DNA of 64,000 bases. Source: Cokeromyces recurvatus (Eukaryota; Mucoromycota; Mucoromycetes; Mucorales; Mucoraceae). The notes under the pieces are model-generated. The model saw only the letters and a list, made by a program, of their open reading frames with translations. It made no database searches and was not told the DNA's origin. Below, one piece after another: positions 50,428 to 60,299 of this stretch. Position 1 is the stretch's first letter; the number at the start of each line of letters is the position of its first letter. The translations under genes were made by a program, and so were the position numbers. The stretch lies in assembly GCF_025118155.1 (NCBI RefSeq), contig NW_026251396.1:709501-773500 (forward strand). Direction: 5' to 3'.

Positions 50428-50733
50428 AATACAAATGGCTGTTGTAATGGGTAATTAGAACCAAGTAAATTGTTACCTATTCCTTGATTTAATGATGCTT
50501 GTTGTAAACGAGGTGACATTAATTCTTGTTGAAAAAAAGCAAATGCAGCAGGATCGTCATGAGTAAAATACTATTTAATAGATTAATTTTCAATCTTTAT
50601 TAGGCTAATAGAGTCTTACATTTTGAAATAGTTGATTTTGTTGGTCTATGTGATTGAAATCTATGTTATCATGATTGGGTATAGATTCAGAATTATTTAT
50701 AGCACCATTCATATACTGCTGCTGTAAAACCAT
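46639..50733 (-). CDS. OGT: O-GlcNAc transferase-like TPR/GT41 glycosyltransferase, apparent 1-nt frameshift
   Basis: GT41 enzymes move GlcNAc (or fucose in SPINDLY) to Ser/Thr of nuclear and cytosolic proteins. Exons 50733-50620 and 50570-46639. The N-terminus is Gln-rich with a 37-Gln run (50316-50426), then TPRs (NPNYVEAMSNIGTTLKSLGK; HLYTNLGSLLKDMGHLNEA; VALANLGNAIKDLGRVQES), then the catalytic lobes: GYISSDFNNHPLSHLMQSV, NLNGYTKGARNEIFAARP, FANFNQLYKLEPSTFRMW and ECNAHTTAADILWSGTP, which match human OGT around His498 and Lys842. The frame changes at a seven-T run on the coding strand (+ 49626-49632); homology continues in the next frame. One added base would give about 1348 residues. Sequencing error or real break cannot be told apart here. 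Confidence 0.87.
50316..50426 (-). repeat. CAG/CAA repeat coding 37 Gln in OGT
   Basis: On the minus strand, alternating CAG CAA codons then CAA codons. A polymorphic-looking trinucleotide repeat inside coding sequence. Confidence 0.95.
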
Positions 50734-51338
50734 TTACTTTTTCTCTATATAAATATGTATAAAAATAAAAAAGAGAGAAAAGAAAAGCAAGGACAGTACT
50801 GCTTTCAGAGGAAGCCCTTTTTTTTTTCTTGTTCTCGGATATTAAAAAAAAAAAATTCTGTAAATTATTTCTGTAAATTCTATGTTTTACTTTTCAGAGC
50901 TTATTTTTCTTCTTTTATGTTAATAAATAATAAGGTCTTTTAATATATATGCATGTGTTTTGTTATATTAAAACTTAGACTCTTTGAAAATGTCCTTTTT
51001 TTTTCTTTTAATTTATCTTAAATATAATAATCACATAGGATACATCATACACAAAAAACAAAGAAGCCTTCTCCCTCCTATTTTAGTTAAATAATAAAAA
51101 TTAATTATTGTAATAAGCTTTGTGTACAAACATTTCCCCCCTTTTTTAAAAGCTTTTTATCTATAAAGCAGATATCATTTAATAACGTAAAAGAGAAAAG
51201 AAACATAAAAATAAGAATTCTACGTCAATATGTTCGAAAATGATTGTACATTATAGCTAATAGACTAAGTTAATTAAATAGATCATATCATTAACTGATA
51301 AAATGGAATATTATCTTTTGAGGCTTCGATTCGCAGAA

Positions 51339-51385
<47 letters not shown>

Positions 51386-51990
51386 AGAAATATATATTTT
51401 TAGTATGTATTACAAGCACCAAGAATCCTTATATCATAACAGGCTTAAAAGATGCCACTTAATAGGCGAAGCTAAATGACATTATTCACTTGAATTCTGC
51501 CATGGAAACTTATTCTATATCACTACAGAAAAAAAAACACACTCAGTTATAATCACAATTTTAAAGTATTGATTTCTTACAATTTTCAACTAGTGATACA
51601 TGATTTATCCGATAATAACGAAGCTACTTTGAGAAAATTGAATATCCGTAACCGAAAAATAAATGTCACGAATGGCACGAAGCCAAAGAATGCTTGTCCC
51701 TTTATGTCTAGAGATTTTGTCCTTTTGAAATAAGAGAAATACTACAATAAGTTAAATCAAATTGACCTAAAAACGATGTTTTTTTTTTTTTTTTTTTTGA
51801 GTTCACTAAAGTTACTTGTGATTAAATACAAATTGTTCACACATATTAAAGCAGACTATGAAAAAAGATAAATGTACTGAGGATTCATTAATATATAATT
51901 TTGACATTAATAGATACCTATCCATTACGTTATCATAACACATTTTCTAACATGCTCTTGCTCACCTTAGACTAATCACCTTGAGAAACA
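50734..51990. other. Intergenic upstream of OGT
   Basis: A/T-rich with a T tract at 51343-51382 and another at 51779-51798. No gene is supported. Confidence 0.55.
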
Positions 51991-52054
51991 CATGGCAAGA
52001 TTAGCAAAGAGCGAGACCAGTTGCGTAGATCTTTGCTTGTCTTCTATTGTACAA
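51991..52054 (+). repeat. Left copy of long inverted repeat
   Basis: Also opens a frame MARLAKSETSCVDLCLSSIV that stays open to a GTAAGT donor-like site at 52064. The right copy opens the equivalent frame on the minus strand. Confidence 0.85.
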
Positions 52055-53582
52055 TTCGCTTGGGTAAGTATTATCACATGCGTTGCGTATTCAAGAGGTC
52101 ATAATTTCATTTTTTGAGAATATGGTTCTCTTCATTTTACCTTAACTACTTATCAAAATGTCCCAATTCCATTAAGATCAGGTCTACATAGAAGACTATA
52201 ATATATATTTATGTAACTTTGTCTTAATATCTTTCACTGCATTGATTTCGATTTGTGGATCTGTCAATTACTCATTACAGTAAATAATCTTTCATGCTTC
52301 AAATATCATTTATTATATGAAGCAAATTTAAATCAACAGGCAGTAGTCATACTCTTGGATACTAGTTTGATATCGCCTCACTAACTTTGCTCATTCTCTT
52401 CCTCTTTTTCCTTGATATCTTTTATTCACCAAACTTTAACTTTATTGAACATTATTGATCCATTGTCAAGTCAAAAGCTAAGCATCAACCATTATAAAAA
52501 AAATACAGGAAATTTGACTAAAAGAATTGTTAAGGCTTGCAAAACCCTCTCTCTTTTAGTATCTTGAAAATTTCCTAGAGAAACGATTAATATATGCTAA
52601 ACTAACAACTTTTATTATCACAAAGTTTTTACTCATCAAATAACTTGATGTAAAAAGATTGAAAATCTGATATTGTCCACGTTATGAGCTAGCTTTATTT
52701 TTTAAATTAGAGGATAATAAGTAAGCCTTCCTTTTCCCTAGTGAAAATCATTTACCATTACATTCAGCATAATATTTTGGCACAGTGCTGTTCATGATAG
52801 TCAATAAACAAAAGATAAAAAAAGAAAAACACCTTCCCTTCTCCTTCGGTTTGAAATGAGGCACAAGCTAAGAATGATATAGATAGCAGTATGAGCGAGT
52901 ACAAGAATGATTTCTACAAAAAAAAAAAAAAAGGATAGTAAAATAAGATATATTTGTCCAGTATGATAAATCATAGTATTTGAAAGAAGCCAATAGCTCA
53001 AGCGGGTAAAAGATGCGTTCATAAAAAAGAAATGTCGTTAGTAATGAGCTTATTAATATATACATGTTTGGTTGCATTAAGGAAGAAACCCAGAACGGAA
53101 AATGCTTATAGATCATCATAACATCAGTAACATTGAGAAAATTGTCTCCAGCCTTATCTGAAAAAAACAAGTTTCTTCCAACAAAGCCTTCTCTGACTAT
53201 TAATCCCTCTGCAACTCCCACATGTGTATGCGGAAGAAACCCAATGAATGTACATCTAAGAGCCATTAATCACCCCAGTGACAACAAGAGTTCGCCTCCA
53301 GCCTTACACAAAAAAACAAGTTTCTTCGAGCAAAGCCTTCTCTGGCTACTATTCAACTTGCAATTTTACACTAGCTTCCAAACAAAATGTTCTTTTATTT
53401 TAAACTTTTACCCTTTTCAAATCATCAAAGACCAAAGTAAAGATGAATAATATACAAGTTCCATTGATGATGACGAAAAGAAAATTCTTGGTTTTGGTGA
53501 CGTATATCTCATTTCTAAGTCCGCGCAAAGTATAACAGAATAAAAAATAACTAGTTACAAACGTGCTTTCTACCCAATAATA
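52055..53582. other. Left arm of candidate element, with imperfect direct repeat
   Basis: No intact gene. 53146-53199 and 53296-53348 are an imperfect direct repeat (ctccagcctt ... caaagccttctctg), 150 bp apart. On the minus strand the first copy lies in an open frame with HTHVGVAEGLIVREGFVG, which may be old coding DNA. Confidence 0.45.
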
Positions 53583-55383
53583 ATGCCTCCAAAGAAGAAA
53601 ATCAAAAAATCAAAAGAGGAAGAGAAAAAAAAGATTCCTAGTGATGCCCAATGGTGCCTTGACCGTGCTGAAAATTTAACTTTTAAAGGATTCATTGAAC
53701 ATTGGGACTGCCTGGATAGAAATCGGGCTCAGCAGCAATATGGAAAAATAATAAACGATTATTTCAAATCCAAGAATGATCGCAATAATAGAATACAAAC
53801 GGAATATAAAAACTGGACTTCAAGCGCAGATTATATACGCTTTTGGAGTGCGCGATCAGACTCTATCATACTTCTCAAAGCTGGATTGGGTTCTACAGAG
53901 TTGATTAGCGATATAACCAACCAACGAATTGACTCTCTACGATCCACTGTTGCAAGTAGTGGTTCTCAAACATCAGACTGCCAAGTCTCAGATTCCTCCA
54001 ATTCCTCTAATTCCTTCAATTCTTCCTGTTCCGATACCCCCACTTCTTCTAACACATTTAGTTTACATGCTGACCCTGCTGTCTCGCCCGTTTTAAATTT
54101 GCCAACAAGTCTCACCAACCTCACATTTCTCAATATACATAACCATCTAATCGATATCAGGAAAAGCTTTTTAAATGAAGAGGATATGAAAAACCATCCA
54201 TGGTTATATAAAGATATCAATATTAGTCGTTTATTCAACAAGTACCAGATTGCTGTCTGCAACATTATTCAAAAACATGAGAGCCTTCCTATTGAATCAT
54301 ATGTGCACGAACTGGCGTCTTTGACGCATATATTTTTCCTCTGCAAAAATCAACATAGTGAGATTGCTGAAAAAATATTCTCTTTGGACTTGTTAAAAGA
54401 CTTGACAAGTTTACCCGAATTAGAAACGATGAATGACAGTCCTTATTTTCCAGTAGAGCATTTTATGACCATTACCAATACCATTACAAACGTCACCTTG
54501 AACAAGAGAACAAGAGAACAAACGATTTTAGATCTTTTTGTTCTGGCTTCTCAATTAAACTATAACCAAAAGCGACTTCTTTTAGGTGTTATCAATTTGT
54601 AAGTAGAAATACAAAGATAGAGAAAGGTTTATAAAAATGATGGTTTTACTAATTTTTTTTATGGCTCGTATCAAGGATTCAGAAGCTTCCCTGTTCTCCT
54701 CTAAATGACTACAAAAAAATGAGTGAAAGCGAATTATGGAGTACATACTTTGACCCTTTGCTGTCATGCTTAATCAGCGACCCGGATCGACTTGTTCACC
54801 TCCGTTGGACTAATACTATCCCAAATGAAAAAGGAAAGTCTCGGCCTGATGCAGTGATAAGTGAAAAAACACTATTAAAATTTGGAAACAATGTAGGTTA
54901 TGGAGAAGCAAAAACCCAACAAGGCTGTTGCAGTAAGCTTTTATGTCTGGATACCCTCCGTTTGGCAATTTTTACTAAAAATGCTATTGACGTCAACAAG
55001 TTGGATGGTGCTCTTGGTTTCCAAATTCATGGTAAAGAATACAATAAGACAAAGAAAAAACAAAAAATCTAACACTTCAGATATTTCTAGGATTCAATAT
55101 CACTTTTTATCTCAACCAAGTAACTGCCAAAGGCATCTATACTTTTAAGGAGATTGCCTATATTCGTTTCCCTCAATCGCTAGAAGATTTACCGTCGTTA
55201 TTTACTCTGATCAATATCAAAAACCTCCTTGAAATCAATCATATTTTTTGGAGTATTTGTAAAAAATCTCAGCATCCTGAGATCATTGAAGAAAAATATA
55301 AGGCAACTCAAATGTGTCTAGATACCATGATCGATACAAGTCAAGACAGCACTCGTCAATGTGTTTTACGATTTGGCCAGTGA
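53583..55383 (+). CDS. Orphan fungal protein with PD-(D/E)XK nuclease-like C-terminus
   Basis: Three exons (53583-54598, 54676-55031, 55091-55383) join in frame to 554 residues without a break. The N-terminus is strongly basic (PPKKKIKKSKEEEKKK, a likely nuclear signal), then a helical part, a Ser/Asn-rich linker (about 130-165), a second helical part with DSPYFPVEHFMTITNTITN and REQTILDLFVLASQLNYNQK, and a C-terminal domain LVHLRWTNTIPN...RPDAVI...VGYGEAKTQ. Asp397, Glu416 and Lys418 form a D-x18-E-x-K pattern like PD-(D/E)XK nucleases, followed by an alpha/beta-like segment (ALGFQIHGFNITFYL, TFKEIAYIRFP). Nuclease activity is inference. From memory, related orphan proteins are numerous in Mucorales. 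It lies between inverted repeats and beside a transposase relic. Confidence 0.75.
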
Positions 55384-55839
55384 TTCCAACCATCATATTA
55401 TTTCAATACTTATATATTTTAGGATTTTATAGTCAATCTTTGCATATCATTATATTTAAGAAATTAAAGCAATATATTCTAAATTATACAGTATAGTATT
55501 TAATTCTAAAATTTCGTTCAGAACACTGCTATTTTATTTTCCTGCTTATACTTTTTTTCAAAAAATTATTAGCACATATTAGAAAATTAAATTAGTCAGT
55601 TTTAACTTTAAACTACACAATTCTACAAATATATAAGAGAAATGGGTCATTTTACATAGTAAAGTTCATTTTATTTACTAGTTAATAATGTATTTTTTTT
55701 AATAACTATTAAGCTTATATAATATGATAATGACAAAGTCTCCGATGACCACTAAAAAGGATGTTTGTTCTACTGGGAATTGCCTCGTTTCTCTAAAAGC
55801 TATTATCTCTTCTCTCTTGAGTTTAATTTTACCAACAGG
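55384..55839. other. Gap between orphan gene and transposase relic
   Basis: A/T-rich 3' flank of the orphan gene; nothing recognisable. Confidence 0.5.
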
Positions 55840-56639
55840 CTAAATTATTCGATATGGTTGATTTCAAGAGAGTAGGAGGGAGATATATACAACCACATTC
55901 ACAGCTAATGATATAACGTTCGATATCCTTTGAAGTATGGATTGGATTATTATCCATTACAATGCAAAGATTTTTAAATTTATGATCATCCAAGATACAC
56001 ACGGTAGTTTTGACAAGCTAACATAGATTAATTATTGTAACTCCGGAACTGTTAACAACCAATCCATTACCACCTAGCCTTTGCTTATTAAATTGTATTG
56101 TTGATCGATATGGTTGGATAGTTACAATTCCAAGCTGTAGACATTACTCTAGTTTCTGGATACGACTACCTCAACTCAAGTCTTTTTTTTTTTTCGGTAT
56201 ATGCTATGAATCGAATCGCTTAAGGTTTATAAAGAGAGTAGCATCATCGATAAAAACACAATTGCATGTATCTGTCTCATTTACCCATTTTAAAATTTAT
56301 TCATATCTTGGGACAATATTAATAGGACTGTTCCTCTGAATCAAGTGCATATGAGCCTTTTTAAAATCTAAAACCAGTAAACTTGCAAATCAGATTATAC
56401 ATAGTTTGGTCAAGTACACCAGATGGGTTGTCGTCATAAAATCTAATAAGGTACTTTGTATGCATTATGTCCAAAATCGCCAAACAATCTACCTTTTTTT
56501 CATTATTTGACACTGGATTTACCTGGTCCTTTTTAACCCAGTTGTAGGTCATATACCCATTGATCCCCAGTTTATGATCTGAATATTTATTATAATTAGT
56601 GCTGCAATCGATAGGATATGCTTCAGTATCAGTATTCAT
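55840..56639 (-). mobile_element. IS630/Tc1/mariner-like transposase relic
   Basis: The minus strand carries, in order: an open N-terminal part (56639-56361) with TKYLIRFYDDNPSGVLDQTM and ICKFTGF; KWVNETDTCNCVFIDDATLF around the first catalytic Asp (about 56245); and CIVMDNNPIHTSKDIERYI around the second Asp (about 55953), ending in CIYLPP where the family continues towards its third acidic residue. Stops and frameshifts separate these pieces. Dead copy, better preserved than the one at 7.6-8.1 kb. Confidence 0.8.
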
Positions 56640-56852
56640 CTGGAAGTACTTATTTTTGCTCTCTTCTACAACTTCGCCTTTCTCATTTTTTCTTTAAATA
56701 TATATGCCGCAGTGAATTATCTAGTACCCACACACATTTCATATTATTTTCCCAACATCTTAATTTTAAGAAAACTAAAAAGATTCTCAAAAAGTATCTA
56801 CTTTGGCCTTTTTTTATTTTATTTCTAATAATTTACCACACTTCTCTTTGCG

Positions 56853-56916
56853 TTCTACAACAGAAGACAAGCAAAGATCTACGCAACTGGTCTCGCTCTT
56901 TGCTGATCTTGCCATG
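56853..56916 (-). repeat. Right copy of long inverted repeat
   Basis: Reverse complement of the left copy with three differences; on the minus strand it opens MARSAKSETSCVDLCLSSVV, ending at a stop 33 codons on. Confidence 0.85.
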
Positions 56917-57387
56917 GTATTATATTTCCATACAGTGACACTACTGTAAGTTAATATTATTCTAAAAAGTCAAAGAAAAAAAAAGAAGTCCTTATAGAAT
57001 TAGTTACATTCAACATGAATGATAATAAACTTCTTTGTTACCCAGAAAACATATTATACATGTATTTATTTAAAATTTTAAAACCACACCAAGTGAAGAC
57101 CTTGCTCTGTATTTAGTTGAAACTTTTTCTTAATTCAACTTTCTACCTTGAAAAAAATAAGATTCGAACTAGTTTTTTTAAAACAAAAAAGCAGGAATAA
57201 GTGTTGAGCATTCATTATTAACTCTAGTGTTCAGGAATAACCAATAAACTGAGCTACACACACTAATACTTTCGAAAATATTATCATACAATTAACTGCT
57301 AAGCAATTACACAAGTAATTTAATCCAGAATAATAAAAAAAGCAAATGGATTTCTGGTAATGCTATTGGTTGAAATCTTTAGCTGGA

Positions 57388-57439
<52 letters not shown>

Positions 57440-57494
57440 AAAAATAAATTATAAATTTTTTATTAATAAAAAAAAAACTACTTGGTAGTTTAGG
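56917..57494. other. Intergenic with 48-nt poly-T
   Basis: Contains the longest homopolymer in the window, T at 57391-57438, about 57 bp before the GIR2 start. No gene seen. Confidence 0.6.
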
Positions 57495-58530
57495 ATGACA
57501 GGTAATTAAAGAAATAATGATAATGTACACATGTATAATGATTCAACTAATTAAACCTTAAATAATATTAGACTTTTTAGAAGAGCAAGCTAACGAGCTT
57601 GAAGCTCTTGCTTCAATTTATCCTGATGAATTTGAAGGTAGATTATTTTAAATCATGTATATTAATCATAAACTTATTTATTTTATTTTTAAGCTATTAG
57701 TGACAAAGAATTTCGAATTGCTGTATATCCTGAAGAACAAGATGAAGAGAATCCCAGTAAGTGATAAAATGATAATAAAAAAGGTATAAAAAGGATTCTA
57801 ATACTTAAAAAATGTCTTTATATAGGGGGTTTATCTTTACATGTAACGTATACACCTAATTATCCTGAAGAATTACCAGAATATGAAATTGAGACCATTC
57901 AGGGAGACATTCCAGACAATTATTATAAAAAGATTAAAGAAGCAGTTAAGACAGCTGTAAAGTATATACAAAAAAAAAACACGTGTAAATAATATTATTG
58001 ACGGAAAAAAAAATTAGGCAGAGGATTCAATTGGGATGGCTATGATCTTTGGTATGGTAATGTGCATGAAAGAAGAATTAGATAATATCAAATTAGATGC
58101 AAAGAGAATAGAAGAGGAAATTGCCAATGAAAAAAGACGTAAAGAAGAAGAAGCTGAACAAGCTAAATTTCATGGTACTAAAGTGACAATTGAAAGTTTT
58201 ATGGAATGGAAGAAAAAATTTGATGCAGAAATGTTTGAAAAAGATGAAGCACTAAAGGCACAAAAAGCAAAAGAATTAAAGGGGAAATTGACAGGTATAT
58301 ATACAATGCAAGCACACATATAAAATAGATGTTAAAGATGTGTATTAGGTCGACAATTATTTGAGCAAGATAGATCACTTGCATTATCGGATGCTAAATA
58401 CATGGATGAAGGTGATGATTCTGTTGATGTGTCACAATTTGAAAAAGAAGAACGTCCTGGTGCTTTGGATGAAAATCAAAACGAAGATGATGAAAATGCA
58501 GTATGGAAACGTTTTGATAATGAAGAATAA
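57495..58530 (+). CDS. GIR2: RWD-domain protein Gir2/RWDD1 (DRG-family regulatory protein)
   Basis: Gir2/RWDD1 binds the translation GTPase Rbg2/DRG2 and, in yeast, Gcn1. Six exons (57495-57501, 57572-57637, 57694-57756, 57826-57956, 58018-58294, 58349-58530) give 241 residues. The first exon is only 7 nt (ATGACAG); joined to exon 2 it gives MTDFLEEQANELEALASIYP, the expected RWD start. RWD domain about residues 1-110 (LHVTYTPNYPEELPEYEIE), then a charged coiled coil and the family C-terminus with RQLFEQDRSLALSDAKYMDE. Yeast Gir2 has 265 residues. Placing the 7-nt exon is supported by both phase and homology. Confidence 0.9.
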
Positions 58531-59029
58531 AGTATGAATAAATATCCACTATTTTTGTTTACCCTAATTCTATCCAATGCTGCAATTTTCTTCGTATTTT
58601 GTAAATATGTGCATTATGTAAAATTATCATATAAGAAACTATACCAAATACAAATCAGGACTACATATTTGAGAACCTTAGTCCAAGTAGTTTGTAAAGT
58701 GGGGGATTTTTTTTTTTATTTTTACAAAACATTAAAATATACTAGCTGTTCTGCTGATAATATAGTTAAAGCGTAATGATAGGTCATATGGTAAATTGTT
58801 TCTAGTAAATGATAGGCATTCGTTTATTCTATATTTGCTCTATTATGTAATAGACTAAAGCTTTAGTTATCTGTAGTTTATAGACTAAGTAAAAATTTTA
58901 TATAATCTATGCAAGTATTTATCAAATGAAGATTTGATTACAATGACTACTATTAAAATGTTCGCATCTATTGCTGATATATTATCACCCGTACTTTTAT
59001 ACCTGTTCTGATTATGTTGGGAAATGATC
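58531..59029. other. Intergenic after GIR2
   Basis: GIR2 3' UTR and unassigned DNA. The 80-codon plus frame at 58534-58776 has no recognisable content. Confidence 0.5.
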
Positions 59030-59400
59030 TTATGCACCAGTCCCTTGGAGGGTAGCATAAGTGATTCCCTATACATAAGAAATGATTTGTTTCTGATGTT
59101 GGCAACTATCGCCCCATCAACTCAACTAAACTTCAACGTTCCGAAAAATCCTGGAAAAATGTATGTATCCCAATTCATGTCAATGACAGTCCAAACCTTG
59201 ATATTATTCAAGGCGGATTTTGTCACTCACAATGTACTCTAGATCCAGCTCTTTGTCTTGTTGAAATTTAGTCTATTCTTCGCCAGCAATATCAAACAGC
59301 TTCTACACTAGCTTTTCTGGACATCAAATCAGCATATGATATAAATGGACCGAAATTATATTTGGAAAATGCTACAACCATCTCTACCTGGATTATTACA

Positions 59401-59446
<46 letters not shown>

Positions 59447-59480
59447 TACAAATCAGCTCCCCTACTCCTGCATAGATTAT
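59030..59480 (+). mobile_element. LINE (non-LTR) reverse transcriptase relic
   Basis: Broken plus-strand frames show ordered reverse transcriptase pieces: VGNYRPIN-like text at about 59096-59120, IIQGGFCHSQCTLDPALCLV at about 59205-59265, and LAFLDIKSAYD (motif A, with its catalytic Asp) at 59308-59340, then in another frame DRNYIWKMLQPSLPGLLQNF. A run of 41 T (59405-59445) interrupts the frame exactly at a Phe codon, after which VQIS fits the family again, suggesting T-run expansion inside the relic. 5' and 3' ends of the element are not visible. Confidence 0.75.
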
Positions 59481-60299
59481 TTGCTGGCCGATAATATGTA
59501 ATATACTTTTTGAACTTGATTATCTTCACCATGATAAAATCCCACCTGAAGTCCTGCATTCTCTTGGTACTGACTTAATCACTTGGTTATACAGTAATCA
59601 GTCTAGTATTTAAAGATATTGTTCTTTGTTCATTTTCCTTTTAGTCTATCAAAAGGTTTTTTTTTTGATCTGACCCTGGCAATCCAATATTGTTATATTA
59701 TATGCTTAAATGGGTTTTAATTTTTCATTCAATGAAACAAAAATATTTAATCGTAATTTTCGTTTTACGATGTACCGAGAAGTATGCTATTTAAAACTGC
59801 TAATATAGTCCTGATCAATATGTGACGTAAAAGTTTACTTTAAATACAAGTAATTAATTATACAGTATACATGTTGACTTATTTATCATTTTAAACTTAG
59901 TTTACACCGCCTAATAAAATAAAATGAAATAAAAGAGTGACTTGTATTATAATTCTTTATTTTAATGATAGCGAAACAAAAATAAAAATATTTAAACATT
60001 ATATAGTAGGCTGTGCAAGTTCCAAAATTATTAAAAGAATTGATTTTTATTAAAACCAAAAAAAAAAAAAAAAACTCTGAGTATTAATTTTTTTTTCCGG
60101 GGAAATATCAAAACTTATTCAAAGTAACAAGCATAAAAAAAAAAGCTTCCCGAGCCATACAATATACACATGCTGATAAGCAAATAGCATATAGTTATTA
60201 TGCTTTATAAATAAGTAAGAATAGTTTTAGGGGGAAATTATTTTTTTTTCTTTTCTTTCTTTTACTTAAAAAAAAAAAAACAACACACACACACACAAA
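59481..60299. other. Intergenic before GUT2
   Basis: Unassigned A/T-rich DNA; poly-A at 60058-60074, a CT-rich leader and (CA)n directly before the GUT2 start. Confidence 0.5.

Larger units (their letters stand above)
51991..56916. mobile_element. Candidate 4.9-kb element bounded by about 64-bp inverted repeats
   Basis: 51991-52054 and the reverse complement of 56916-56853 agree in 61 of 64 positions by eye (differences at 52002, 52046 and 52052). The unit starts catggcaagat and contains agcaaagagcgagaccag. Between them lie an intact three-exon orphan gene (plus strand) and a decayed transposase (minus strand). No target-site duplication is obvious next to the repeats. It could be one non-autonomous or composite transposon, or two inverted copies of a shorter repeat that happen to flank the gene. 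Confidence 0.5.

Noticed and set aside
54900..55148. Second frame across the 3' part of the orphan gene
   Set aside because: Reads through intron 2 in a shifted frame; the spliced frame carries the family homology.
59356..59559. Minus-strand frame with a poly-Lys run
   Set aside because: Caused by the 41-nt homopolymer in the LINE relic.
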